From: Demequina subtropica | Lineage (GTDB): Bacteria > Actinomycetota > Actinomycetes > Actinomycetales > Demequinaceae | Direction of reading: 5' to 3' | Length of the DNA: 64,000 bases | Assembly (NCBI RefSeq): GCF_000971235.1 | Contig: NZ_BBMB01000001.1 | Location: 1 to 64,000, forward strand | Shown here: piece by piece, positions 16,377 to 25,140 of the stretch | How the letters are laid out: every line of letters begins with the position of its first letter | Numbering within the stretch: the stretch's first letter is position 1 | Position numbers and translations under genes: made by a program | Notes under the pieces: model-generated | Told to the model about the DNA's origin: nothing | The model's database searches: none | The model's input: the letters and a program-made list of their open reading frames with translations, nothing else

Positions 16377-16553
16377 GGGGTGTCACAACCCAAGCAGGGA
16401 TCCGGCTATTCCCATGGCTTGGCAAAGCCCGGGCGCGAGCGGTGCTGACGCGCCCGCGTCGTGCCTGCTTCGAGCGGGCTGAAGGCTCCGCTAGGGTCGG
16501 GCCACACGCCGCGCATGGACGCGCGACGACACGGCGCATCTGAGGGGGATGTC

Positions 16554-17582
16554 ATGAGCTCGCAGTACTGGGAACCCGCGTTCAAGCCGCCGCACGACGG
16601 TCCGGCCGGGCCGCCCCCGGCCCCCGCATCGTCCCCGGGTGCTCAGGGCGGGACGATGCCGGCTGCACCTCCCGCACCGCAGGCGCCTGCGCCTGCCTCG
16701 CCGTCCGCCCGCACGGTGCAGCCGGGACCGCGCCAGACGGGCGCGACCGACGCGGGGCTCGCTCGAACGGCGCTGCTGGGCGGCGCCGTCGCCGTGGGGG
16801 TGATCGGCGTGTGGTCCCTGGGCTTGCGCATCGTGGGCGGGTTCGCGGACGCGGGTGATGCGACCGAGTACTTCCAGGCGCTGTTCTGGATCGGGCTGGT
16901 GGGCCTCGTGGTCTTCGCGATCGGCGCGCTGCGCCTCGCGGGCCGGATCGACTCGCGTCGCACGTGGTCGGTGATCGAGGACGCGCAGGCGCGCGGTGGC
17001 CAGGCGCACCTGGGCGCGCTCGCACGCAACGCGGTGATGCTCGGCGTCACCGGCATCACGCTCATGCTCCTCGCGGGCGTGATCCGCCCGCTGGCCGATG
17101 CGTTCGGAGCGTGGGTCTACGCGGGCGGGACGAGCGAGGCGTACGGCTGGTCCGACACCACCGCGACCGTGGCGGCGCTTGTGGGCATCGTGGGCCTGGT
17201 GCTGGCTCTCATCGGAGGCTTCGCGATCGCGCACGTGATGACAGGAGTGGCCGTGCAGCGCCCCCGTGGGGGAGAGGCGGGCGCCCCGGGGCGCCGTCCA
17301 CTCGCTCAGGGCGCGGTCTCGTCCGCCGCGCGGCCCATCGTGCCCGGCATCATCCTGGCGATCGTCGGCTCGGTGGTCGCGGGCGTGGCGGTCAACGGGA
17401 TCTACGACGAGCTCGCCAACCCGACGCCGTACTCCGATCCCGACATGGCCGGGTACGGGGTGGCGGTCCTGCTCGGCGGGATCGCGAGCCTGGTGGGCTA
17501 CGTGTTCCTCGCGGTGGGCTGGTACCGCCTCGCGCACAACGTCGACACGGTCGCGCGTCAGGTGGGCGTGTCGGTCAGGTAG
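16554..17582 (+). CDS. Multi-pass membrane protein with Pro-rich N-terminus
   Basis: 342 residues. The first 70 are Pro/Ala-rich and probably disordered and cytoplasmic. Six or so transmembrane segments follow (around residues 78-100, 115-132, 160-185, 205-228, 265-285 and 305-325). ATG 16554 is preceded by GAGGGGGA at a good distance, and the frame upstream of it is not conserved-looking. I do not recognise a family. The helicase gene follows in the same direction with its own promoter. Confidence 0.65.
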   Translation: MSSQYWEPAFKPPHDGPAGPPPAPASSPGAQGGTMPAAPPAPQAPAPASPSARTVQPGPRQTGATDAGLARTALLGGAVAVGVIGVWSLGLRIVGGFADAGDATEYFQALFWIGLVGLVVFAIGALRLAGRIDSRRTWSVIEDAQARGGQAHLGALARNAVMLGVTGITLMLLAGVIRPLADAFGAWVYAGGTSEAYGWSDTTATVAALVGIVGLVLALIGGFAIAHVMTGVAVQRPRGGEAGAPGRRPLAQGAVSSAARPIVPGIILAIVGSVVAGVAVNGIYDELANPTPYSDPDMAGYGVAVLLGGIASLVGYVFLAVGWYRLAHNVDTVARQVGVSVR

Positions 17583-17628
17583 CCGCGCATCGTCCGCGGT
17601 GTCGGTGCGCGCTCCTAGACTCGTGCCC

Positions 17629-19641
17629 ATGGCTGAGGCGGGTGTCGACGGGGTCCTGGGGCATCTGAACCCCGCGCAGCGCGAGGCGGTGCTGACCGGC
17701 GCGAGCCACAACCTCATCCTCGCGGGTGCGGGGACGGGCAAGACCACCACGATCGTCGCGCGCATCCGACACCTGCTGCGGCAGGGCGTGCCGCCCGAGC
17801 GGATCCTCGCGATCACGTTCACGCGGCGCGCCGCGGCGGAGATCCGCTCGCGCGTCCAGGGGGACCTGGCCGGAGCATCGTCCTCCGTGGCCGCCATGAC
17901 CTTCCACGGCTGGGCCATGCGCGAGGTGCGCGGGGCGCCGGACGTGTTCGGCTACGAGGGCTGGAGCGTGCTCGACGCCGAGGACCAGCTGCAGGTGATG
18001 CGCGGCGTGCTCGGGCGCGGGAAGCGGGTCGAGGGGCTCAAGGCCGCGCAGATCGTGGACCTGCTGTCCTTCGCGCACAACACCCGGCGCACGCTCGCGG
18101 CGGCCATCCAGGCCAAGCTGCCGGACCTCGATGTCGACCCGAAGGCCATCGGCGCCGCGGTGCGCGCCTACGAGCAGCGCAAGACCGAGCGCAAGTACCT
18201 CACCTACGACGACATCCTGAGGGTGTTCGCCGCGAGGCTCGCGGACGATGCGGTGGCGGCGTGGGTGGGATCGCACTACGACGAGATCCTCATCGACGAA
18301 ATGCAGGACACGAACCCGCTCCAGTGGCAGATCATCGACCCGCTGGTGCCGCACACGCGGTTCTACTGCGTGGGCGACGACGCCCAGTCGATCTACGGCT
18401 TCCGCGGGGCGGACTTCGCGTCCATCCACTCCTTCTCGGACCGCGTGCCGGGCGCGCGCGTGCTCAAGCTCGAGGACAACTACCGGTCCACGCAGGAGAT
18501 CCTCGACCTGTCGAACTGGCTGCTCGCGGAATCCCCGCTCGGATACGACAAGAAGCTTCGTGCCGTCCGGGGCAAGGGTGCCAAGCCGGAGCTGCACTCG
18601 TTCGAGACGCCGCAGGACGAGGCCGGGTTCATCGCCGCGGAGATGATGCGTGCTCACCGTGACGAGCTCCCGTGGGCCACCCACCTGGTGCTGGTGCGCA
18701 CCAACTGGTCGGGGCGCGCGATCGAGGCGCGGCTGGTGGAGAACGACATCCCCTACGTGTTCTTCGGGGGAGTGAAGCTGCTCGAGAGCGCGCATGTGCG
18801 CGACGTGCTGTCGGCGCTGCGCGTGGTCGCCAACCCCGACGACGAGGTCGCGTGGATGCGCCTGCTGACCCTGGTGCCCCGCGTGGGCGACGTCACCGCC
18901 GCGCGGGCCTTCGACTCGTTCCTGACGGCGCGCGGCGACGGCGCCTCGGCGCGCGAGGCGCGCGGGCTCGCGCTCGCGGGGATGCCCTCGTGGCTCAAGG
19001 CCGGCCTCGACGCGATCGAGGAGGCGGCCGCGCGCGTGGACGATGCGGTGGGCCGGGCCGCGGCGATGCTGCAGCCGGTGCTCGCCCACAAGTACCGCAA
19101 CGAGAACTGGGACGCGCGGGCGCGGGACCTGGTGCACGTCGAGCGGCTCGCGGCGTCGCGCGCGAACATCCTCGAGTTCCTCGAGGAGTACATCCTCGCG
19201 CCGGTGTTCACCTCCGAGCTCGAGCCTGAGTCGCAGCAGGACCACGTCATCGTCTCGACCGTGCACTCGGCCAAGGGGCTCGAGCGCGACTGGGCGTTCT
19301 GTGCGGGCATCTCGGCGGGCTCGTACCCCTCGGCGCGGTCGCTCGGCGACGTCGACGAGCTCGAGGAGGAGCGTCGCGTGCTTTACGTCGCGCTCACGCG
19401 GGCACGGGACCGGCTGGTGATGACCCGCACGGTCGCGCACACGCCCGTGCGGGCGTGGGTGGGCTCCGGGGGAGCGGCCGCGGGCTTCGTCGAGGATGCG
19501 TACTTCTTCAACACGCTTCCCGAGCGGCTGGTCGAGGAGGTACCGCACGTGGTCGCACGGCCCGCCCGACCGGCGCCCCCGCCGGGGCTGTCCGCGCCCG
19601 CCGAGGTGGACCTGTCGATCGATCTCGGGGACCTCGACTAG
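17629..19641 (+). CDS. UvrD/Rep/PcrA-type superfamily 1 helicase
   Basis: 670 residues with all SF1A motifs: Q-motif LNPAQREAV, Walker A AGAGTGKTTT, ITFTRRAAAE (Ia), DEMQDTNPLQW (II, with the DExQD form), GDDAQSIYGFRGAD (III), LEDNYRST (IV), VSTVHSAKGLERDW (V) and VLYVALTRARDRL (VI). It likely unwinds DNA 3' to 5' in repair. It is shorter than UvrD1 and lacks a RecB nuclease or HRDC domain. ATG 17629 lies seven bases after TAGACT (17616-17621), so a leaderless start is likely. Confidence 0.93.
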   Translation: MAEAGVDGVLGHLNPAQREAVLTGASHNLILAGAGTGKTTTIVARIRHLLRQGVPPERILAITFTRRAAAEIRSRVQGDLAGASSSVAAMTFHGWAMREVRGAPDVFGYEGWSVLDAEDQLQVMRGVLGRGKRVEGLKAAQIVDLLSFAHNTRRTLAAAIQAKLPDLDVDPKAIGAAVRAYEQRKTERKYLTYDDILRVFAARLADDAVAAWVGSHYDEILIDEMQDTNPLQWQIIDPLVPHTRFYCVGDDAQSIYGFRGADFASIHSFSDRVPGARVLKLEDNYRSTQEILDLSNWLLAESPLGYDKKLRAVRGKGAKPELHSFETPQDEAGFIAAEMMRAHRDELPWATHLVLVRTNWSGRAIEARLVENDIPYVFFGGVKLLESAHVRDVLSALRVVANPDDEVAWMRLLTLVPRVGDVTAARAFDSFLTARGDGASAREARGLALAGMPSWLKAGLDAIEEAAARVDDAVGRAAAMLQPVLAHKYRNENWDARARDLVHVERLAASRANILEFLEEYILAPVFTSELEPESQQDHVIVSTVHSAKGLERDWAFCAGISAGSYPSARSLGDVDELEEERRVLYVALTRARDRLVMTRTVAHTPVRAWVGSGGAAAGFVEDAYFFNTLPERLVEEVPHVVARPARPAPPPGLSAPAEVDLSIDLGDLD

Positions 19642-19685
19642 AGGTTCCGGTCAGCGGTCCCGGCGCGGGCGTGCGATTCTGGAGT

Positions 19686-20120
19686 GTGAACGAAGCCCCT
19701 CTCATCCCCCTCGAGACCGCGATGGAGCAGTTCAAGCTCTCTGAGGAGGCGCGACCGCTGGTACGGCAGATCGCTCTTCGCGCAGGCGTGGTCGGCTGCG
19801 AGGTCAAGTCCAGCTACATCAAGGCGTTCCGTGAGGACGGCCTGCACCCGCTGCATGTGGGCAAGCGGTCGACGGAGTGGTTCGGGTCGAAGGTGGAGGC
19901 CGTGGCGGCGTCCGACCTGCCCGACCGCGTCCGCGACAAGACCCATGGCAACGGCATGGTCAACTGGGCCGTCGACCATCCGATCACGCGTACCGGGGCC
20001 GCGCGTGCGGCCGCGAAGAAGCCCGCCGCCCAGGCGGCGGGGCCCCAGGAGAAGTCCTACGGGGTCTGCGAGGTGTGCTGGCAGGCGCGGACGCCGTCCG
20101 GGTCCTGCGGGTGCGACTGA
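19686..20120 (+). CDS. Conserved hypothetical with C-terminal Cys cluster
   Basis: 144 residues starting at GTG 19686 just after GATTCT. The N-terminal half is helical (FKLSEEARPLVRQIALRAGV ... KSSYIKAFREDGLHPLHVGK). An Ala/Pro-rich linker leads to CEVCWQARTPSGSCGCD, a likely small metal site. It sits 13 bases upstream of arr and may be co-transcribed. I do not recognise the family. Confidence 0.6.
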   Translation: MNEAPLIPLETAMEQFKLSEEARPLVRQIALRAGVVGCEVKSSYIKAFREDGLHPLHVGKRSTEWFGSKVEAVAASDLPDRVRDKTHGNGMVNWAVDHPITRTGAARAAAKKPAAQAAGPQEKSYGVCEVCWQARTPSGSCGCD

Positions 20121-20133
20121 GCGCGGCGCGCAC

Positions 20134-20571
20134 GTGAGCGGCCCTCAGCCGCCGGTGCCCTTCGAGGTCTTCGGTGATGGTACGGCGTACCTGCACGGGA
20201 CCAAGGCGGCGCTGTCTGAGGGCGAGGTCCTGACGCCCGGCTTCGAATCCAACTTCCGTCCCGGTGCGCCCCTGCGGCATGTGTACGTGACCCAGACGCT
20301 CGACGCCGCGACCTGGGGCGCCGAGCTCGCTGTCGGCACCGGGCGCGGCCGGATCTACATTGTCGAGCCGCTCGGGGCCCTCGAGGACGATCCCAACGTG
20401 ACCGACAAACGGTTCCCCGGGAACCCCACGCGCTCGTTCCGGACGCTCGAGCCTGTGCGGGTGGTGGGCGAGCTGCTCGACTGGATCGGGCATGCGCCCG
20501 AGCAACTGCAGGCGATGCGCGACGGTGTGGTTGCGCGCCAGCGCAGCGGCGAGGACCTCATCGAGGAGTAG
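20134..20571 (+). CDS. arr: NAD+-rifampin ADP-ribosyltransferase
   Basis: Transfers ADP-ribose from NAD+ to rifamycins and inactivates them. 145 residues, normal for Arr. The residues equivalent to the known H19, Y49 and D84 triad are H21 (YLHGTK), Y51 (HVYVTQTLDAATWGAEL) and D86 (LEDDPN), all in register. DKRFPGNPTRSFR and EPVRVVGELLDWIGH are also family hallmarks. GTG 20134 is chosen because it gives the family N-terminus. Chromosomal arr is common in environmental actinobacteria and there is no mobile element nearby, so it looks intrinsic. Confidence 0.93.
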   Translation: MSGPQPPVPFEVFGDGTAYLHGTKAALSEGEVLTPGFESNFRPGAPLRHVYVTQTLDAATWGAELAVGTGRGRIYIVEPLGALEDDPNVTDKRFPGNPTRSFRTLEPVRVVGELLDWIGHAPEQLQAMRDGVVARQRSGEDLIEE

Positions 20572-20586
20572 CGCTACGCACGAGCA

Positions 20587-22032
20587 TCAGGTTTGCGCGT
20601 CCCTACCCGTGTACGCGATCACGAGCCTGAACGCCGCCCAGACGATCCCACCGACCCCGGTCGCCACCATCACGAGCGCCATGTCGGGCTGGAAGACCCG
20701 CAGCGTCGCCAGTGGCGCGCCCATGAGGTCGGGGATGAGCCGGATCACCACCCATGCGGCGACTGCCGTGGTGAGAAGCGGGAACCACAGGCTGAATAGC
20801 CCGGCGACGTTCGACCTCTTCTTGCGGACCGCGTCGCGTCTGAACCATGCCCACGCCATGCTCGCGAGGTAGATCAGCGGCGCGAGGGCAAGGCCCAAGA
20901 ACAGCGCCTTCTGAGCCCAGCGTGAACCCTCGCCCGCGTAGTCGAGGTCCAGGGCAGTCGCGGTGATCGCGTAGCGCAGCTGCGTGGTCTCTCCGAAACC
21001 CACCCCGCTGCCGGCATTCACCAGCACCACCACCGCATCGTCCCCGGCAGGGATCATGGTGGCCTGCGTCTCGACGCCGGGGGTGGAGCCCGTGTGCCCG
21101 ACGGTGCCCTGACCCGGGTCGACGTACCAACCAAGCCCGTAATAGGGCGAGGTGGGGCTCGCGGGGCGCATCATCTGGGCCTTGCCGTCGGCGCTGAGGA
21201 TGTCGTCCTCGCCGTTCATCATCATCGCCAGGTAGAGGGCGAGGTCGTGGGCACTCGCGACGATGCCGCCCTGAGGTGCCGTGACGCGGTCGGTGGAGTT
21301 CTCGCCGATGGAGCGCTTGGTCCAGAACCACGGCGTGTGGCCGGTGGCGATCTCGGGGTGGACCTCTCCGTCCGCCACGAAGCTGTCGGCCATGCCCACG
21401 GGCTCGAGGATCTGCGCGTCGACGTACTCCTGGAAGGTGGTGTCGGCGACCGCCTCGATCAGGCGTCCGAGGATCTGGTAGTTGGTGTTCGAGTACTCCC
21501 ACCGGGTGCCGGGCTCGTATGCCGGGGCCTCGGAGGTCAGCGCGGCGACGGCCTGCGCGAGGTCGTCCTCGGCGCCGGTGGGGTCGCTGCGGCGCGTGTT
21601 GCCCTGGAGGGTCGAGAAGCCGCTCGTGTGGCTCAGCAACTCGCGGACGGTCACATCGGCGGCGGGCTGTCCCGCGAACTCGTCGAGGTACTGCGCGAGG
21701 GCGCCGTCGAGGTCGACGTCTCCGGCCTCGACAAGCTGCATGACGGCCAGCGCGGTGAAGCTCTTGGAGATCGAGCCGATCAGGAACGGCGTGTGCTCCG
21801 TGACGGGCGTCTCGCTGCCCTTGCGGGTGACCCCGGTTCCGGACTCTTCCGTGACCTGGCCGTCCGTCACCACGGCATACGCGAGGCCCGGGGCTCCCGA
21901 GGCGGGCAGCTCGGCGGCGATCACCTCGTCGATCGAGCTGGGCGTCCCGGTGGGGGCGGCGATCGCGGCGGCGGGGCCCACGGCGAGCGCGAGGCCGAGT
22001 ACGGCGGCGGCGACGGCGAAAAGGTGCCGCAC
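20587..22032 (-). CDS. Serine beta-lactamase-like hydrolase with membrane tail
   Basis: 481 residues, exported. A signal peptide (residues 1-26, ends AIAA) precedes a class C/AmpH-like serine hydrolase domain with SISK (87-90, nucleophile Ser and Lys), YSN in WEYSNTNYQ and HTG in VGHTGSTPG. The last 115 residues hold three transmembrane segments, a common actinobacterial architecture. Natural substrate is probably a peptidoglycan or D-amino-acid peptide rather than an antibiotic. GTG 22032 has GGGGGGAG about five bases upstream. Confidence 0.88.
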   Translation of the reverse strand: MRHLFAVAAAVLGLALAVGPAAAIAAPTGTPSSIDEVIAAELPASGAPGLAYAVVTDGQVTEESGTGVTRKGSETPVTEHTPFLIGSISKSFTALAVMQLVEAGDVDLDGALAQYLDEFAGQPAADVTVRELLSHTSGFSTLQGNTRRSDPTGAEDDLAQAVAALTSEAPAYEPGTRWEYSNTNYQILGRLIEAVADTTFQEYVDAQILEPVGMADSFVADGEVHPEIATGHTPWFWTKRSIGENSTDRVTAPQGGIVASAHDLALYLAMMMNGEDDILSADGKAQMMRPASPTSPYYGLGWYVDPGQGTVGHTGSTPGVETQATMIPAGDDAVVVLVNAGSGVGFGETTQLRYAITATALDLDYAGEGSRWAQKALFLGLALAPLIYLASMAWAWFRRDAVRKKRSNVAGLFSLWFPLLTTAVAAWVVIRLIPDLMGAPLATLRVFQPDMALVMVATGVGGIVWAAFRLVIAYTGRDAQT

Positions 22033-22113
22033 GGCAGCTCCCCCCCGGTGGTCGGACGCGCGGATTCCCGTCGACCCTAGCGGGGCGGGGAGGGGCAGGC
22101 AATGGCGTGGTCG

Positions 22114-22146
22114 CTAGGTGTGGGCGATGCGGATGTCGACGATCAC
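22114..22146 (-). pseudogene. Ten-codon remnant of a VapC toxin start
   Basis: The antitoxin stop TGA overlaps a GTG (22146-22144) that reads V-I-V-D-I-R-I-A-H-T then TAG. VapC toxins partnered with this antitoxin type typically begin (M/V)IVDTS and overlap the antitoxin by GTGA or ATGA. I see no PIN-domain sequence in any frame after the stop. The toxin therefore appears deleted or never assembled here. Confidence 0.5.
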
Positions 22147-22415
22147 CGCGGGAGACCCGCATCGTCGTACAGATCGTGTTCCGCAGCGCGGATCGCCTTG
22201 CGGTCGTCATCGGTGAGCTGCGCGTCGAGCTCGGCGAGTACCTGACGTGCACGTGCCAGGCGGGCTGCCGTTTCGCGATGCCCCGCCTCGGAGTCGAGGC
22301 GCGCGAGCCGCTGGCGCACGGCGTCCTCGATCGCGCGAGTCGGGGAGGCGCCGGTGCGCTCGGTGAGTTCGTCCACGAGCGCGACCGTTCGCGGGTCCGT
22401 GATGATGAGGCGCAT
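22143..22415 (-). CDS. VapB-type antitoxin (PSK operon factor family), orphan
   Basis: 90 residues: N-terminal ribbon-helix-helix-like segment MRLIITDPRTVALVDELTER, a PTRAIEDAVRQRLARL helix and the C-terminal toxin-binding motif HDLYDDAGLPR typical of Rv0623-like VapB. TACGGT (complement of 22422-22427) is six bases before ATG 22415, so the transcript looks leaderless. The matching VapC is reduced to ten codons downstream, leaving this an orphan antitoxin that might still neutralise a related toxin elsewhere. Confidence 0.8.
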   Translation of the reverse strand: MRLIITDPRTVALVDELTERTGASPTRAIEDAVRQRLARLDSEAGHRETAARLARARQVLAELDAQLTDDDRKAIRAAEHDLYDDAGLPR

Positions 22416-22557
22416 GTCTCGACCGTAGAAACGGCTGCGAATCATGTCTACCCTTCGCCCCGAAGCCGATACCCGCGCATCGGCCGCAACCCGGGTCATC
22501 CGAATGAAACACGGCTCCCGTACGTTCGGAGGGGCAACGTCCACCCCAGGAGGAGAG

Positions 22558-23778
22558 ATGCTCGAGGACTGGTTCGGGTTCGGTGTCGCGGTGGCGATCA
22601 GCGTGGGAAGCGCGCTGCTGGTCGCCCTCGCGGTCGAGGTGATCATGAGGCTCGTCGCGCGGCGCTACCCGTGGGCACGCGACCTGCAGACCAAGACGCG
22701 CAACCCGTTCTGGGCGCTCGTGCTGGTGCTCGGCCTGTGGGTCGGGGTGCACGCGTCGTTGCGCGGCACCGACTGGATGCCGATCATCACGCGCTTCTTC
22801 ACCATCGGCGCGATCGCGCTGCTGGCCTGGCTGCTCATCGCCTTCGTGAGGTTCCTCTCCGACCTTGCGTTGTCGTACAACTCGATCGACATGCCGGACA
22901 ACCGGCTGGCGCGGAGGTTGCGGACCCAGACGCTCATCGTGAAGCGCCTCGCGATCGCGCTCATCGTGGTGATCTCGATCGGCGCGGCGCTGTTCACCTT
23001 CGACTCGGTGCGCGCGATCGGGGCCTCGGTGCTCGCCTCGGCGGGCATCGCGTCCATCGTCGCCGGCCTCGCGGCGCAGTCGGTGCTGGGCAACATGTTC
23101 GCCGGCATCCAGCTGGTCTTCTCCGACGCGCTGCGCGTGGACGATGTGATCGTCGCCCAGGGCGAGTGGGGTCGCGTGGGCGAGATCACGCTCAGCTATG
23201 TGGTGCTCGACCTGTGGGACGACCGCCGGCTGGTGCTGCCGTGCACGTACTTCACCACCACGCCGTACGAGAACTGGACGCGGCAGGGCTCGGAGCTGCT
23301 CGGGTCCGTCGAGTTCGACCTCGACTGGCGCGTGTCCCCTCAGAAGATGCGCGAGCACCTCGAGCAGGTCCTCACCGAGACGCCGCTGTACGACGGCCGC
23401 GCGAACGTCCTCCAGGTGACCGAGGCGACCGCCGGCTACGTCCGCGTCCGCATCCTCGTGACGGCCAAGGACGCGCCCACGCTCTACGACCTCCGGTGCT
23501 TCGTGCGCGAGGCGATGGTGCTGTGGATCCAGTCCGTGATGCCGGACGCGGCTCCCGCGCAGCGCGTGCTCGTCTCCGAGCAGGCGGCCGCGCCGAGCGC
23601 GCCCAAGCGGCGGACCACCAAGGTCGAGCACGCGGGGGACGCGGGGCTGTTCACCGGTTCCGCGGAGGCGGAGGAGCGCGCGAGCCACTTCACCTCCGCG
23701 ATCCCGCGCGTGCGCGGCGAGGAGGACGACGCGGTGCTCGGGAGCGGGGAACCTACGCTGGTGGCTCCCACGGATTGA
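22558..23778 (+). CDS. MscS-family mechanosensitive channel
   Basis: 406 residues. Three to five N-terminal helices are followed by the pore-lining TM3 and MscS beta domain: GASVLASAGIASIVAGLAAQSVLGNMFAGIQLVFSDALRVDD then GRVGEITLSYVVLDLWDDRRLVLP. The C-terminal 60 residues are an unstructured-looking extension. ATG 22558 with AGGAGG just upstream is preferred over the upstream ATG 22444. It likely releases solutes under hypo-osmotic shock. Its last 26 bases overlap the convergent PIN toxin gene. Confidence 0.9.
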   Translation: MLEDWFGFGVAVAISVGSALLVALAVEVIMRLVARRYPWARDLQTKTRNPFWALVLVLGLWVGVHASLRGTDWMPIITRFFTIGAIALLAWLLIAFVRFLSDLALSYNSIDMPDNRLARRLRTQTLIVKRLAIALIVVISIGAALFTFDSVRAIGASVLASAGIASIVAGLAAQSVLGNMFAGIQLVFSDALRVDDVIVAQGEWGRVGEITLSYVVLDLWDDRRLVLPCTYFTTTPYENWTRQGSELLGSVEFDLDWRVSPQKMREHLEQVLTETPLYDGRANVLQVTEATAGYVRVRILVTAKDAPTLYDLRCFVREAMVLWIQSVMPDAAPAQRVLVSEQAAAPSAPKRRTTKVEHAGDAGLFTGSAEAEERASHFTSAIPRVRGEEDDAVLGSGEPTLVAPTD

Positions 23779-24178
23779 GCAGGCCGATGCCGGTGTGCAC
23801 GAACTCCTTGACGTTCCTGGTGGCGCAGACCGCGTCGTGGGCTCGGCATATCGCCGCGATCTGAGCGTCGGCCGTGCTGATGGGGATGCCAGCCTGCTCG
23901 CGCGCGACGAGGATCTGCGCGTAGCAGCGAGCAGCCGCATCGTCGAAGGCGAGCACGGACCGGCTGCCGCGATAGGGCTCGAGCGCGGCCTCGACCCGGG
24001 CGTCGAGCGCGGTCCTTCGTCGACCGGCCGGAAGCCGCGCGATGCCCGCCAGCAGCTCGGCCATCGTCACGGCGGTGATGGCGACCTCGCCTTCGAGCGC
24101 GCGCAGCCAGGAGAGCACGGCCTCGTCGGGCTGGCTGCGGAACACCTCCGAGATGACGTTGGTGTCGAGGACGATCAC
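23753..24178 (-). CDS. fitB: PIN-domain toxin, FitB/VapC type
   Basis: 141-residue ribonuclease toxin. The PIN acidic residues are visible: D5 in MIVLDTNVISE, E41 in VTMAELLAGI and D104 in ISTADAQIAAI, with TRNVKEF near the end where many members have a fourth Asp (here Glu). The order and sequence (LDTNVISEV) match FitB. The start overlaps the antitoxin stop by ATGA. It should be held inactive by the upstream FitA-like protein. Confidence 0.88.
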   Translation of the reverse strand: MIVLDTNVISEVFRSQPDEAVLSWLRALEGEVAITAVTMAELLAGIARLPAGRRRTALDARVEAALEPYRGSRSVLAFDDAAARCYAQILVAREQAGIPISTADAQIAAICRAHDAVCATRNVKEFVHTGIGLLNPWEPPA

Positions 24179-24408
24179 GTGAGGTCCGCTGCTCGCGCCA
24201 CGTCCGTACGCTCGGGAACGGGAAGATCGACCGCGAGATCGGTGCCGTGCGCCGCTTCCATGAGTGCCAGCCCGATGTGCGGCCGCTGCGCCGCGCGCGT
24301 GAGGATGTCCCTCACCTCGGCCTCCATCGAGCGCCCGTGCGCCTGCGCCTGCGCGGCGAGCCGCGCCTTGACGGACTCGTCGAGCCCTCGAACGATGATG
24401 GACGCCAT
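24175..24408 (-). CDS. fitA: FitA-type ribbon-helix-helix antitoxin
   Basis: 77 residues. RHH DNA-binding N-terminus MASIIVRGLDESVKARLAAQA followed by GRSMEAEVRDILTRAA, then a toxin-binding extension. GGGAGG precedes ATG 24408. The gene is first in the operon and overlaps the toxin start. An inverted repeat closely resembling the FitA operator covers its promoter, which supports autorepression by the toxin-antitoxin complex. Confidence 0.88.
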   Translation of the reverse strand: MASIIVRGLDESVKARLAAQAQAHGRSMEAEVRDILTRAAQRPHIGLALMEAAHGTDLAVDLPVPERTDVARAADLT

Positions 24409-24425
24409 CCGCACACCTCCCGTGC

Positions 24426-24445
24426 TGCTATCACTCACGATAGCA
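24426..24445 (-). promoter_or_regulatory. FitA-like operator over the -10
   Basis: TGCTATC (24426-24432) and GATAGCA (24439-24445) form a perfect 7-bp inverted repeat with a six-base spacer. Neisserial FitAB binds repeats built from TGCTATCA and TGATAGCA. On the minus strand TATCGT inside the repeat can act as the -10, so binding would block transcription of the antitoxin-toxin operon. Confidence 0.6.
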
Positions 24446-24479
24446 ACCGGCCGGGGCGTGGAGCGTCGGGGCATCCCGC

Positions 24480-24959
24480 TCACCCGATGAGGTAGACGAT
24501 GCCGCGGCCGGCGGAGGCGGCGTACGAGGTGAACGTCACGGCGGCGCGAAGGTACTCGAGCACGTAGGCGTCGGTCACCACTCCCTGCGCCTGGCGCTGG
24601 AAGTCCGCGAGATCGGCTGCGACATCGGCGGTCTCCTCGGGGCCGAGCGCGCGTACCCAGGAGATCCAGCCGCGGTCGGTCATGGTGACGTACCCCTCGA
24701 ACATCCGGAAGGCGGGTCGGGGCGGCTCGGGCCACGGGTCCGGTCGGGTCAGCCGCTGGAGGTCGCTCCACGCCTTGTCGAGGTCGAGCCGCTGCTCCTC
24801 CCGAAGGTTCCGCACCGCGCTGCCGCAGGTGCACGGCGCCGTCGGCTCGGTGCTCCGGGCGGTGGTGCAGGGGCCTGCGCCGATGAAGGTGCGGGGATCT
24901 GCCATGGCTACCTCGCTCAGCTCGGCGGGGAAGGAGTATGCGAAGTATCGGATGCCCAT
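24480..24959 (-). CDS. DUF1877-like protein
   Basis: 159 residues beginning MGIRYFAYSFPAELSEVAMADPRTF, an N-terminus typical of DUF1877-like and related actinobacterial proteins, followed by CTCGS and a helical C-terminal domain (YVLEYLRAAVTFTSYAASAG). The frame is open 33 codons further upstream, but that stretch is Pro/Arg-rich and unlike protein, so ATG 24959 is chosen. No catalytic motif is visible. Function unknown. Confidence 0.6.
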   Translation of the reverse strand: MGIRYFAYSFPAELSEVAMADPRTFIGAGPCTTARSTEPTAPCTCGSAVRNLREEQRLDLDKAWSDLQRLTRPDPWPEPPRPAFRMFEGYVTMTDRGWISWVRALGPEETADVAADLADFQRQAQGVVTDAYVLEYLRAAVTFTSYAASAGRGIVYLIG

Positions 24960-25140
24960 GCGCCGATGATGGTCGTAGGGGATCGCGCCGGGGCTTCCCC
25001 GGGCCTCCGAATGTGGAGTGCGGTGCGGGGCTCGCGGCTGGGGACATCGTGGTGACATCGCGGCGGCGCTTTGACTCGCAGCGGCAGGCCGGACACACTG
25101 TGCCGGAACGGCGCGCTACGGAAGCGGGAGGTGGGCGACG

